Origin: Hymenobacter cyanobacteriorum
Lineage (GTDB): Bacteria > Bacteroidota > Bacteroidia > Cytophagales > Hymenobacteraceae
Direction of reading: 5' to 3'
Assembly (NCBI RefSeq): GCF_022631375.1
Contig: NZ_JALBGC010000007.1
Coordinates: 1 to 64,000, forward strand
DNA length: 64,000 nt
Shown: positions 15,290-23,296 of the stretch, piece by piece
How positions within the stretch are numbered: position 1 is the stretch's first letter
Layout of the letters: every line of letters begins with the position of its first letter
Notes under the pieces: model-generated
What the model was told of the DNA's origin: nothing
The model's database searches: none
Seen by the model: only the letters and a program-made list of their open reading frames with translations
Made by a program: the position numbers and the translations under genes

Positions 15290-16498
15290 ATGCACGTTCT
15301 CCTCTTCGACGACCCCGCCATTCGGCCGCACCTGCTGCCCTTCACCTTCACGCGCCCGGTGGCGGCGCTGCGCTGCGGCATCCTTACCCTGGCCGAAAAA
15401 TGGCAGCGCCGGCTCGGGGTCGAAACCGTGGGCTACCTCACGCAGCCGTACCTGCAAGCCAAGTTTCCGGCCGGCGACGTTCGTGGCGCGGCCCTCATCA
15501 TCAACGGCGCGGTGTGCCCCGACGACTTATTGACCCGGCAGGTGCAGGCCCTGCAACCCGGCCAGGCACTGTATTGCGACGAGCTGCTGGTAGCCGCACA
15601 CGTGGCCGATGCCTCGCTGGTGGCCGAGCTCATTCAAGACGGCATTCCCGAAACCAAGCAGGTAGCCGAGCCCGTGACGGTAATCGACCGGCCCTGGCAG
15701 TTGTTTCTGCGCAACGGCGTGGAAATCCGCCGCGACTTCGCGCTCATCACCGCCGGCCGCACCTCGCAGCCCATCACCGACTCGCACACCATTGTATACG
15801 GGGCCGAAAATATTTTCCTGGAGGAAGGCGTGAAAATCCGCGCCGCGATTCTGAATGCCGAGGACGGCCCGATTTATTTGGGTAAGAACTCGCAGGTGCA
15901 CGAAGGTGCCATCATTAAAGGCGCGCTGGCGCTGTGCGAGGGCTCGCACATCAACGCCGGGGCCAATATGCGCGGCGATAACACGGTGGGCCCGTTCTCG
16001 AAAGTGGGCGGCGAAGTGGGCAACAGCATCCTGATGGGCTACAGCAACAAAGGCCACGAGGGCTACCTCGGCAACTCGGTGCTGGGCGAGTGGTGCAACC
16101 TGGGTGCCGATACCAACACCTCCAACCTCAAAAACAACTACGCGCCGGTGAAGCTCTGGAGCCACGCCGCCAAGCGCTTCGTGGATACCGGCCAGACTTT
16201 CTGCGGCCTGATGATGGGCGACCACAGCAAGTGCGGCATCAACACCATGTTCAACACCGGCACGGTGGTGGGCGTGGGGGCCAACATCTTCGGGGCCGGC
16301 TACCCGCGCAACTTCATCCCAAGCTTCAGCTGGGGCGGCGCGGCGGGCTTCGAAACCTTCCAGCTGCCCAAGGTGAACGAAGTAGCCGAGCGCGTGATGG
16401 CCCGCCGCAGCCTGCCGTACGATGCGGTGGAGCAGGGGATTATGCAGACGGTGTTTGCCGCCACGGCCGAGGATAGAATCTGGGAGAAGGCGAAATAA
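15290..16498 (+). CDS. GlmU-like sugar nucleotidyltransferase/acyltransferase (bacteroidete type)
   Basis: 402 aa. The N-terminal ~180 residues are a divergent sugar-phosphate nucleotidyltransferase domain ('MHVLLFDDPAIRPHLLPFTF', 'RPVAALRCGILTLAEKW'). Residues about 185-385 are a left-handed beta-helix with hexapeptide repeats, including 'GYSNKGHEGYLGNSVLG' and 'GEWCNLGADTNTSNLKNNY', characteristic of the alternative GlmU family of Bacteroidota. The expected role is the last two steps to UDP-GlcNAc (acetylation and uridylylation) for peptidoglycan and lipid A. The usual GlmU N-terminal motif LAAGxGTRM is missing, as in this family. First gene of a plus-strand group. Confidence 0.87.
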   Translation: MHVLLFDDPAIRPHLLPFTFTRPVAALRCGILTLAEKWQRRLGVETVGYLTQPYLQAKFPAGDVRGAALIINGAVCPDDLLTRQVQALQPGQALYCDELLVAAHVADASLVAELIQDGIPETKQVAEPVTVIDRPWQLFLRNGVEIRRDFALITAGRTSQPITDSHTIVYGAENIFLEEGVKIRAAILNAEDGPIYLGKNSQVHEGAIIKGALALCEGSHINAGANMRGDNTVGPFSKVGGEVGNSILMGYSNKGHEGYLGNSVLGEWCNLGADTNTSNLKNNYAPVKLWSHAAKRFVDTGQTFCGLMMGDHSKCGINTMFNTGTVVGVGANIFGAGYPRNFIPSFSWGGAAGFETFQLPKVNEVAERVMARRSLPYDAVEQGIMQTVFAATAEDRIWEKAK

Positions 16499-16499
16499 G

Positions 16500-16739
16500 A
16501 TGAATAAAATTCTAGTAGGCTTCTGCTGCTTCATATTAGCAGTGACGGTATTAATAGGATTCCTTCATTCGTGGATTTCTGGCCTGTTGCGACTTGTTGT
16601 AGCTAGTGTTGCCGTATTTCTGCTGCTCCGTTTACTTCGAAAGGAAGCGGACTGGCAAACCAGGGTTTTTAGTGCTGTCGGTATCCTCTTTCTAGTTGGT
16701 ATCCTTTCAATTGGGGTTGATTTTGTCTTGCCTCGTTAG
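16500..16739 (+). CDS. Small hypothetical membrane protein
   Basis: 79 aa. The ATG at 16500 lies one base after the stop of the GlmU-like gene, so translation is probably coupled; longer starts would lie inside that gene. Three hydrophobic helices are visible at about residues 3-22, 24-45 and 54-75, separated by a short basic loop ('RLLRKEADWQTR'). Composition is more AT-rich than its neighbours. No family recognised. Confidence 0.65.
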   Translation: MNKILVGFCCFILAVTVLIGFLHSWISGLLRLVVASVAVFLLLRLLRKEADWQTRVFSAVGILFLVGILSIGVDFVLPR

Positions 16740-16757
16740 GTAAATGATAGTAGCGCT

Positions 16758-17897
16758 ATGACCTTTGCCTCCATCCCCAACCAGTCCGCCGTGAAGGCTC
16801 TGCTGCGCCAGTCGGTGCAGCGGAAGCACGTGGCGCACGCCCAGCTTTTTCGGGGGCAGGAGGGCGGCGCGGCGCTGGCGCTGGCGCTGGCCTACGCCCA
16901 ATTTCTGAACTGCGAGGCCCGCGCCGCCGATGCCGACGACAGCTGCGGCCACTGCCCGGCCTGCACCAAAATAGCCAAGCTGGCCCACCCCGACCTGAAC
17001 TTCATCATGCCCGTGACCACCACCAAATCGGTGGCCAAAGACGCGGTGAGCAGCAAGTTCATGGCCGAGTGGCGCGCCTTCGTGCTCGACAACCCCTACC
17101 AGGGGCTCAACGACTGGATGCAGCACATCGGGGCCGAAAACAAGCAGGGCAATATCAGCAAGGACGAGGCTGTGCAGATTCTGAAGCTGGTGAGCCTGAA
17201 AGCGTTTGAAGCCCGCTTCAAAATCGTCATCATCTGGCTGCCTGAGCTCATGCACCCGGCTGCCGCCAACGCCGTGCTGAAGCTGCTGGAGGAGCCGCCG
17301 CCCGCCACCATCTTCCTGCTGGTGAGCCACGCGCCCGAGCAGCTGCTGCCCACCATCATCAGCCGGGTGCAGCCGGTAGTGGTGCGCCCGTTTTCGGAAG
17401 ATGACATTACGGCGTTTTTGCGCGACGAGTATCAGGTGCCCGAGGTGAAAGCCCGCCAGGTGGCGCAGCTGGCCGAAGGCAGCCTAGGCGCCGCCATTGC
17501 CAGCCGCGATGCCAACGCCGACCACGACTACTTCGAATTTTTCGTCAAATGGATGCGGCAATCCTACAGCCAGAAAGCCGCGGATATCCTAAAGCAAAGC
17601 GAAGAATTCCAAAAGCTGGGCCGCGAAAACCAGAAGGAGCTCATTAGCTATTCGCTGGGCCTAGTGCGCAAAGTGCTGCTGTTCGGTATTGACCCGAAAT
17701 TTGTGCCGCATCTGCCCGCCGCCGAGCAGGATTTCGTCACCAAATTCTCCAAGCTGGTAACGCCGCGCAACGCCGACCTGCTCACCAAAGAACTCACCGA
17801 CGCTCACTACCACATCGAGCGCAACGCCAACGCCAAAATGGTGTTCGTGGATAGCTCCCTCCGAATGGGCGGCCAGTTGCGTATGGCGCAAGCCTGA
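16758..17897 (+). CDS. holB: DNA polymerase III subunit delta' (clamp-loader ATPase-like)
   Basis: 379 aa. The N-terminus has the AAA+ arrangement of the clamp loader: 'AQLFRGQEGGAALALALAYA' where Walker A should be (the GK-S/T is replaced, as often in delta'), then the zinc cysteines 'CGHCPACTKIA' after an earlier Cys, 'NAVLKLLEEPP' and a sensor-1-like 'TIFLLVSH' followed by 'IISRVQPVVV'. The C-terminal half is helical. It helps load the sliding clamp on DNA during replication. The lack of a functional P-loop means it acts as a structural arm, not an ATPase; this is inferred from the motif. Confidence 0.92.
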   Translation: MTFASIPNQSAVKALLRQSVQRKHVAHAQLFRGQEGGAALALALAYAQFLNCEARAADADDSCGHCPACTKIAKLAHPDLNFIMPVTTTKSVAKDAVSSKFMAEWRAFVLDNPYQGLNDWMQHIGAENKQGNISKDEAVQILKLVSLKAFEARFKIVIIWLPELMHPAAANAVLKLLEEPPPATIFLLVSHAPEQLLPTIISRVQPVVVRPFSEDDITAFLRDEYQVPEVKARQVAQLAEGSLGAAIASRDANADHDYFEFFVKWMRQSYSQKAADILKQSEEFQKLGRENQKELISYSLGLVRKVLLFGIDPKFVPHLPAAEQDFVTKFSKLVTPRNADLLTKELTDAHYHIERNANAKMVFVDSSLRMGGQLRMAQA

Positions 17898-17931
17898 AGC
17901 CGAAACGGTGTTAATTGATAACTGTTTGATA

Positions 17932-18858
17932 ATGAAAATCCGCCTCGCTACCCGCGCCAGCCGCCTCGCCCTCTGGCAAACCGAACACGTGGCCGCGCTG
18001 CTGCAAAAAGCCGGTTTCGACACCGAAATTGTGCCCATGCAAACGACCGGCGACGCCGTGCAGGACCGCAGCCTGGCCAAAATCGGGGCCAAGGGCGTGT
18101 TCACCCAGGAGCTGGAAGAAAGCCTGCTGCGCGGCGACACCCATTTGGCCGTGCACTCGGCCAAAGACGTGCAAAGCAGTATCCCGCGCGAGCTGGAGCT
18201 GCTGGCCTTCCTGGAGCGCGAGCAGGTGAACGACGTTGTGCTGAGCTTCGACGAGAAGTTTTCGCTTGATAAGCCGGGCATCGTGCTGGGCACTAGCAGC
18301 ACCCGCCGCAAGGCCCAGCTGCGCCGCTTCTACCCGCACGCCGAAACGGCCGAAGCCCGCGGCAACCTGCAAACCCGCCTGCGCAAGCTTGAGGAAGGCC
18401 AGTTCGATGCGCTGGTGCTGGCCTTCGCCGGTGTGCACCGCATGGGCTACGAGCACCTCGTGCGCCACACGCTGCACACGGCGCAATTTGTGCCCGCCAC
18501 CGGCCAGGGCAGTATCGCCATCGAATGCGCCGCCGACCTCGACACCGACCTCAAAGTCCGCCTCAAAGCCGCTCTCGACCACGCCGACACCCACACTTGC
18601 CTCGCGGCCGAGCGCGCCTTTCTGCACACCATGGAGGGCGGGTGCAGCATCCCGTCGTTCGCGCTGGCCACGCTGGATGGCGGCCGCTTGCGCCTGCACG
18701 CCGGCCTCATCAGCCTGAGCGGCGAAGAGTACGTGGAGGAAATTCAGACGGCCGACACGGCCGCCGAAGCTGTGGCGTTGGGTGTGCGCGTGGCCGATAC
18801 CGTGTTGGCCCGGGGCGGCCGCGAAATCCTGGCCAGCATCCGCGAGCACCGTGGCTAA
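17932..18858 (+). CDS. hemC: Hydroxymethylbilane synthase (porphobilinogen deaminase)
   Basis: 308 aa from the ATG at 17932 (an upstream start eight codons earlier adds nothing conserved). Motifs: 'KGVFTQELE', 'VHSAKDVQS' with catalytic D79, 'GTSSTRRKAQLRR' and 'RGNLQTRLRKL' (substrate binding), and cofactor cysteine C238 in 'MEGGCSIPSF'. It joins four porphobilinogens into hydroxymethylbilane for haem and corrin synthesis. The usual P-x-G after the cofactor cysteine is PSF here. It is 34 bases after holB and probably cotranscribed. Confidence 0.96.
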   Translation: MKIRLATRASRLALWQTEHVAALLQKAGFDTEIVPMQTTGDAVQDRSLAKIGAKGVFTQELEESLLRGDTHLAVHSAKDVQSSIPRELELLAFLEREQVNDVVLSFDEKFSLDKPGIVLGTSSTRRKAQLRRFYPHAETAEARGNLQTRLRKLEEGQFDALVLAFAGVHRMGYEHLVRHTLHTAQFVPATGQGSIAIECAADLDTDLKVRLKAALDHADTHTCLAAERAFLHTMEGGCSIPSFALATLDGGRLRLHAGLISLSGEEYVEEIQTADTAAEAVALGVRVADTVLARGGREILASIREHRG

Positions 18859-18888
18859 TAGCCCCATGCCGCAATTCACGGGTCCGTG

Positions 18889-18896
18889 TAGTTTTG
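18889..18896 (+). promoter_or_regulatory. -7 element TAGTTTTG for the cyclophilin gene
   Basis: Exact TAnnTTTG match followed by C, 25 bases before the ATG at 18922. No clear -33 TTG. Confidence 0.5.
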
Positions 18897-18921
18897 CGTA
18901 CTTCCAACGCTCTTTCTGTTT

Positions 18922-19584
18922 ATGCTAAGTTTTCTGAATTCCCGTTTCCTTCGTTTTTCGGGGCTGCTGCTGGCCCTGCTGTGGCTGGCCGGCCCCGCCC
19001 TGGCCGCCGAAAAACCCGGCAAGCACCCGCACAAAAGCAAGAAGGATGAAGTCGTGACCATCACCACGACGCAGGGCGTTATCCGCCTCGTGCTGTTCGA
19101 CGACACGCCGCTGCACAAAGCCAATTTCCTGCAAAAGGCCAAAAGCGGCTTCTACGACGGCACCAGCTTCCACCGCATCATCGACAATTTTATGATTCAG
19201 GGCGGCGACATCAATTCCAAAGATGCCGACCCCAGCAACGACGGCATGGGCCGCGCCAACGAAGGCACCGTGCCGGCCGAGCTCGGCCCCGGCCACAAGC
19301 ACGAGTACGGGGCTGTGGCCGCTGCCCGCATGGGTGGCCCGGCCGGCACGCCCAGCAGCATCAGCCAGTTTTACCTGGTCGAAAACCACGGTGGCGCGCA
19401 CTTCCTCGATGGCCAGTACACCGTGTTCGGCCAGGTTATTCAGGGCCTTGATGTCATCGATAAAATTGCCAAGCTGCCCAAAGACGAGCGCGACCATCCC
19501 ACCGTCGATGCCAAGATGACGATGAAAGTGGAAAAGCTTAAACGTAAGAAAATCAGCCAGCTCTACGGCTTCAAATACGAATAG
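18922..19584 (+). CDS. Cyclophilin-type peptidyl-prolyl cis-trans isomerase, exported
   Basis: 220 aa. Signal peptide 1-28 (cleavage near ALAAE), a short Lys/His-rich spacer, then the cyclophilin fold: 'VITTTQGVIRLVLFDDTPL', active-site 'GTSFHRIIDNFMIQGGD' and 'SQFYLVENHGGAHFLDGQY' then 'TVFGQVIQGLDVID'. The catalytic Arg of FHRI is present. The 'AAARMGGPAGTPSSISQFYL' region and 'KLPKDERDHP' match short bacterial periplasmic forms. It catalyses proline isomerisation during folding of exported proteins. Preceded by its own -7 element at 18889. Confidence 0.93.
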   Translation: MLSFLNSRFLRFSGLLLALLWLAGPALAAEKPGKHPHKSKKDEVVTITTTQGVIRLVLFDDTPLHKANFLQKAKSGFYDGTSFHRIIDNFMIQGGDINSKDADPSNDGMGRANEGTVPAELGPGHKHEYGAVAAARMGGPAGTPSSISQFYLVENHGGAHFLDGQYTVFGQVIQGLDVIDKIAKLPKDERDHPTVDAKMTMKVEKLKRKKISQLYGFKYE

Positions 19585-19611
19585 CCGCCGGAAATTTCGT
19601 AGTCCTCCCGT

Positions 19612-20532
19612 ATGAAAATCCTGCTCACCGGTTCCAACGGCCTACTGGGCCAGAAGCTGGTGGCGCGCCTGCACCAGGAGCCTGGCGTGGAGCTGGTGGC
19701 CACTTCGCGCGGGCCCAACAAGCTGGCTGCGCATTTTCCCGCCGTGCGATTTGTGCCCCTCGATGTGAGCCAGGCAGCCCAAGTGCAGCAGGTGCTGGCC
19801 TACGAGCGGCCCACCCACGTCATCCACACCGCGGCCATGACCAATGCCGACGAGTGCGAACTGCACCGCGCCGCGTGCTGGCAGCACAACGTGAGCGCCG
19901 TGCAGTACCTCGCCGCCGCCTGCGCCGCGCTCGGCATTCACCTCACCCACCTAAGCACCGACTTCGTGTTCAGCGGCGAGGCCGGCCCGCTGGCCGAAGA
20001 CGCGGTGCCTGCGCCCGTCAATTTCTACGGCGAAAGCAAGCTGGCCGCCGAGCACGCGGTGCAGGCCAGCCCCGGCCGCTGGGCCATTGCCCGCACGGTG
20101 CTGGTGTATGGGGTGGCGCACAACTACGGCCGCACCAATCTGGTGCTTTGGGTGCGCGATTCGCTGCGCGCCGGCCGGCCTATCAAAGTAGTGGCCGACC
20201 AGTGGCGAACGCCCACGCTGGCCGAAGACCTGGCCGAAGGCTGCTGGCTGCTGGCCCGACAGGCGGCCCAGGGCATCTACCACCTCAGCGGCGACGAATT
20301 TCTTACGCCCTACGACCTGGCCCTGCGCGTCGCCAGCCAGTTCGGCCTCGATGCCGCTCTCATTGAGCGCGTCGAGGCCAGCACGTTTTCGCAGCCCGCC
20401 CGCCGGCCTGCCCGTACCGGTTTCCTCATCGAAAAAGCCCGGCGCGAGTTTGGCTACCAGCCCCACTCGCTGGCCGATGGCATGGCGTTGGTTAGCCGGC
20501 AGAGCGACGGCGCTGCTAGCGCCCGGGCATAA
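19612..20532 (+). CDS. NAD(P)-dependent SDR/RmlD-like sugar nucleotide reductase
   Basis: 306 aa. Rossmann motif 'LLTGSNGLLGQKL' at residues 4-16, 'HTAAMTNADECE', 'HLSTDFVFSGEAG' and the catalytic Y-x-x-x-K in 'FYGESKLAAE'. The pattern 'STDFVF(S/D)G' is that of dTDP-4-dehydrorhamnose reductases (RmlD/RfbD). There is no neighbouring rhamnose operon, so the substrate may be another sugar nucleotide. It is 27 bases after the cyclophilin gene and ends in a strong terminator. Confidence 0.85.
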   Translation: MKILLTGSNGLLGQKLVARLHQEPGVELVATSRGPNKLAAHFPAVRFVPLDVSQAAQVQQVLAYERPTHVIHTAAMTNADECELHRAACWQHNVSAVQYLAAACAALGIHLTHLSTDFVFSGEAGPLAEDAVPAPVNFYGESKLAAEHAVQASPGRWAIARTVLVYGVAHNYGRTNLVLWVRDSLRAGRPIKVVADQWRTPTLAEDLAEGCWLLARQAAQGIYHLSGDEFLTPYDLALRVASQFGLDAALIERVEASTFSQPARRPARTGFLIEKARREFGYQPHSLADGMALVSRQSDGAASARA

Positions 20533-20563
20533 AAAAACCCGCCGGGGTAGACAGCGGGTTTTG
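20532..20563. terminator. Intrinsic terminator
   Basis: A-run plus stem aaaacccgc / gcgggtttt immediately after the stop codon of the RmlD-like gene. Confidence 0.88.
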
Positions 20564-21254
20564 CTCAGGCCGGAGTAGCCAGCCAGGGTAGAGTGAGGAG
20601 TAGTGGGTAGATACTGAATAAAAGTAGTTTTATATCATACCAGATGCAGTAAAAGAGAACGGCACAATGCCAGTAAGAAAGTTGCTTGTTGTCAAGAATT
20701 TACGTGAGCTACGACCAGAACCCTACGAGCAGGCCACCAATCAGCACAGCCGTGTGCCCGAGCAGGGCCGCCTCGCCAGCGGCACGTGGCACGATGATGC
20801 CATCAGGCGTCACAAAATCGACTCCAACCGCCGCCTGGCGCGAAGGTTGGGAAGCGGTTTTAGCCCGTGGCGGCGTGGTCAGCGAAGGGTATACTAGCAA
20901 ATACATAGCAATAGCAGGGTAAGATAGGCGACGGCTCAAGGCCATCTTCTGTAAGACACCACAATATTACCGGGATACTAAGCGGTAAAAAAGGACACTT
21001 ATGGCAAATGGCGGACATCGACAATAATAAAATAAGTATAATTTTTAATTAATAAAAATCAATTAAAAGACGTTAAACGGTGCGGTAGATAGTTGCCTTT
21101 GTTCTGTAAAATTCTTGAATACAGTATGTTGATTGAATGGGTTGAATAGATTAATGATATTGGGTTTTCCGGAAATCCTTTGAAATTCTGACATCGAAGA
21201 ATTAGGACAAAAAAGCAATTTTTAGATGCCAAGGGCTGAGCGGTAACGTCGCGG
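20564..21254. other. AT-rich intergenic region
   Basis: About 690 bases between the RmlD-like gene and the convergent ABC permease gene. From about 20940 the composition turns strongly AT-rich (runs such as aattaataaaaatcaatt), unlike the rest of the window. It contains a possible small ORF (20709-20945, minus) and the word taaaaaaggacact at 20986-20999, which recurs with one A fewer at 25616-25628 on the other side of the ABC/repeat-protein block. No other signal seen. Confidence 0.6.
20709..20945 (-). CDS. Possible small membrane protein, weak
   Basis: 78 codons. The predicted chain has a first hydrophobic stretch (about 8-20, 'YPAIAMYLLVYPSL') and a C-terminal one (about 58-77, 'LLGHTAVLIGGLLVGFW') joined by a basic linker, as expected for a two-helix membrane peptide. 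There is no promoter match and no recognised family. The opposite strand also has an open frame over the same bases, without hydrophobic helices. Could be spurious. Confidence 0.3.
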   Translation of the reverse strand: MALSRRLSYPAIAMYLLVYPSLTTPPRAKTASQPSRQAAVGVDFVTPDGIIVPRAAGEAALLGHTAVLIGGLLVGFWS

Positions 21255-22247
21255 TTAGCGGTTTGGTGACGGTACCGAAAGCCGGCGGCTTCGCGATAAA
21301 AAGTGCATACTGAAGATGGTAGCAGCCAGCGCCAAGGCAGGAAAGGTGAAAGCCCACCAGGCTTGCGGGGCTTGCCGGGCCGCCGACAGCTGCTGGCCCC
21401 AACTGGCGGCTTCCGGCGGCAGCCCTACGCCTAAAAACGAAAGGGTGCTTTCCAGAGCCAGCAGGCCGGCAATGCTGAGGGGCAGGGCCGTTTGCAATGG
21501 GCGAAGCGCGTGCGGCAAGGCATGAAGCCACCACACCCGAACCGGGGAAAGCCCGGATGCTCGTGCCGCGTCGATGAATGGCAGCGCCCGAACGGCCAGC
21601 ATGCGCGCCCTGACCTGCCGGGCCGGGCTCGCCCACGAAGTAAGCCCCAGCACCAGCCCCAACCCCAACGCCGATACCCCGCCCCGGGCCACCAGCGCCA
21701 GCACCAGAATAAGCCGGGGCACGGTATCGAGCGCGGTGGCCGTGCCCAGTACCAGCGAATCGAGCGGCACTGACAACGCAATAGCCCGCCGAAACAAGCG
21801 CCCGCTGGCCCATAGTGCCGCCGCCAGGCCGGCGCCGACGGCTACCATCGTTCGCGAAAATCCTAAAACCCCGGCTAGAATGCTGACTGCCAAAACCCAA
21901 CCCCCAATGCCCAGCCGAAGCCGATTGCCCCAGAAACCGGCAGCTCCTCCGGCAATGCCGCCCAACAAGGCCGCCAGCAGGGCTGCTGGCAGCGTGAGGA
22001 ACAGAGCGGTACGGGCGCCGAATACCAAGCCGCTGAGGACGTCGCGGCCCAGCGCATCGGTACCCAGCCAATGGTGTGTGGCGCTGGAAGGGCCTTCGGC
22101 CATGTGGGCCAGGTCGGGCGTGCCTGGCGGGTAGGGCAGGGGCAGCGCCGGGGCGAGCGTGGCCAATGCCAGCAGGCCCACCAGCCAGGCCAGCGCCAGC
22201 CACTGGCCCGGTCCCAGCCGCAAACCAGCGGCGCTCAGGCTTGCCAT
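21255..22247 (-). CDS. ABC transporter permease, DppC/OppC-like
   Basis: 330 aa. After an N-terminal helix and the family signature 'HHWLGTDALGRDVLSGLVFG' (positions about 58-77), there are about five further membrane helices, and the cytoplasmic EAA loop is seen at 'RASGLSPVRVWWLHALPHAL'. This is the second inner-membrane subunit of a peptide/nickel (Dpp/Opp) importer. Its start overlaps the DppB-like gene by 13 bases, so the two are translationally coupled. The operon ends here without an ATPase gene; the gene is followed by the AT-rich gap. Confidence 0.9.
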   Translation of the reverse strand: MASLSAAGLRLGPGQWLALAWLVGLLALATLAPALPLPYPPGTPDLAHMAEGPSSATHHWLGTDALGRDVLSGLVFGARTALFLTLPAALLAALLGGIAGGAAGFWGNRLRLGIGGWVLAVSILAGVLGFSRTMVAVGAGLAAALWASGRLFRRAIALSVPLDSLVLGTATALDTVPRLILVLALVARGGVSALGLGLVLGLTSWASPARQVRARMLAVRALPFIDAARASGLSPVRVWWLHALPHALRPLQTALPLSIAGLLALESTLSFLGVGLPPEAASWGQQLSAARQAPQAWWAFTFPALALAATIFSMHFLSRSRRLSVPSPNR

Positions 22248-23293
22248 CGAATGCGGGGGTCGGCCCAGGAATAGCTTAAGTCGGCGAGCAGCAGCGATAC
22301 CAAGCGGGCCGTGCCTACCAGCAATACGCCGCCTACCAGCACCGGGTAATCGCGGGCAGCAGCAGCTTCGGCCAAAAGGCGACCCATGCCCGGCAGCGTA
22401 AAAATTACCTCCACCACCACGGCTCCAGCCACCACGGCTGGCAGCAGTTCGGCCAGCTGGGCCAGCGTGGGCAGCAGGGCATTGCGCAGGGCGTGGCGGT
22501 ACACAACAGCAGAACTTTGCAAGCCTTTTGCTTTGGCTGTGAGGATGTAAGGCTGGCGCAGCTCGTAAGAAAGTGCCGCATCAAGCTGCAGGGTGAGTTC
22601 GGGCAAGGTACTTAGGACCAGGGCGGTGATGGGCAGTACCAGTTGAGGCAGGGTCCTCAGCAAGACGCTCGACGAAAATCTGCCGGCATTGCCAGCGTCG
22701 GCGACAGCGGTCAGGCCATTGGCCGGAAACCAGTCCAGAGCTTCGGGATTAGCCAGCAGCAGCAACAGCGCCAGCGCGATGACGAACAGCGGCATTGATT
22801 GCAGCAGCACCAGCACCGAGCGCACGGGCAATTGCCAGCGCGGGGCCGCTGCCAGCCACCCCGCCAGGGCCAGCGCCGCTAGGGCTGCTAGCACCGCCGC
22901 TGCAATGGTGAGGGGCAGCGTGAGCGCCAGCGCCCGCGCCAGCCGCTGCGTTACCGGTTCGCCGGTACGGAAGGAAGTGCCCAGGCTGCCGTGGCTCAGC
23001 TGCTGCAGCCACTGGTGGTACTGGTTGTGCCAGCCGCGCCACTGCCAGCCCCCGGCCGGTGTGCGCCCCACATAAAACAGCGGCTGGTCGAGCCCCAGGC
23101 GGTGGCGGGTGATGGCGCGGCTGGCCTGCACATCGGCCGCTGAGGCAGCAGGAGCCAGCTGCTCCGTCGCAGCTGCAAAGGCCTGCTGCAATACCTGGTC
23201 GCTCCCGGCCCGGCTGAGCAGAAATACGGCCGAGGCCAGCAGCCAGGTGCCCAGCAAGGTTTGGCCAAGGTGCCGAAGCAGTAAGCGGCCCAT
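22235..23293 (-). CDS. ABC transporter permease, DppB/OppB-like
   Basis: 352 aa. N-terminal helix (about 10-28), a periplasmic part, 'HGSLGTSFRTGEPVTQRLA' (the family's early signature), then five hydrophobic helices. The EAA loop is 'AKAKGLQSSAVVYRHALRNA', and 'IFTLPGMGRLLAEAAAARDY' follows as in the DppB family. It is the first permease of a peptide-type importer, placed three bases after the binding-protein gene and overlapping the DppC-like gene. Confidence 0.9.
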   Translation of the reverse strand: MGRLLLRHLGQTLLGTWLLASAVFLLSRAGSDQVLQQAFAAATEQLAPAASAADVQASRAITRHRLGLDQPLFYVGRTPAGGWQWRGWHNQYHQWLQQLSHGSLGTSFRTGEPVTQRLARALALTLPLTIAAAVLAALAALALAGWLAAAPRWQLPVRSVLVLLQSMPLFVIALALLLLLANPEALDWFPANGLTAVADAGNAGRFSSSVLLRTLPQLVLPITALVLSTLPELTLQLDAALSYELRQPYILTAKAKGLQSSAVVYRHALRNALLPTLAQLAELLPAVVAGAVVVEVIFTLPGMGRLLAEAAAARDYPVLVGGVLLVGTARLVSLLLADLSYSWADPRIRWQA

Positions 23294-23296
23294 TGG

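Noticed and set aside
20667..20897. 76-codon plus-strand ORF
   Set aside because: Charged, without family pattern or promoter; overlaps the slightly better minus-strand candidate.
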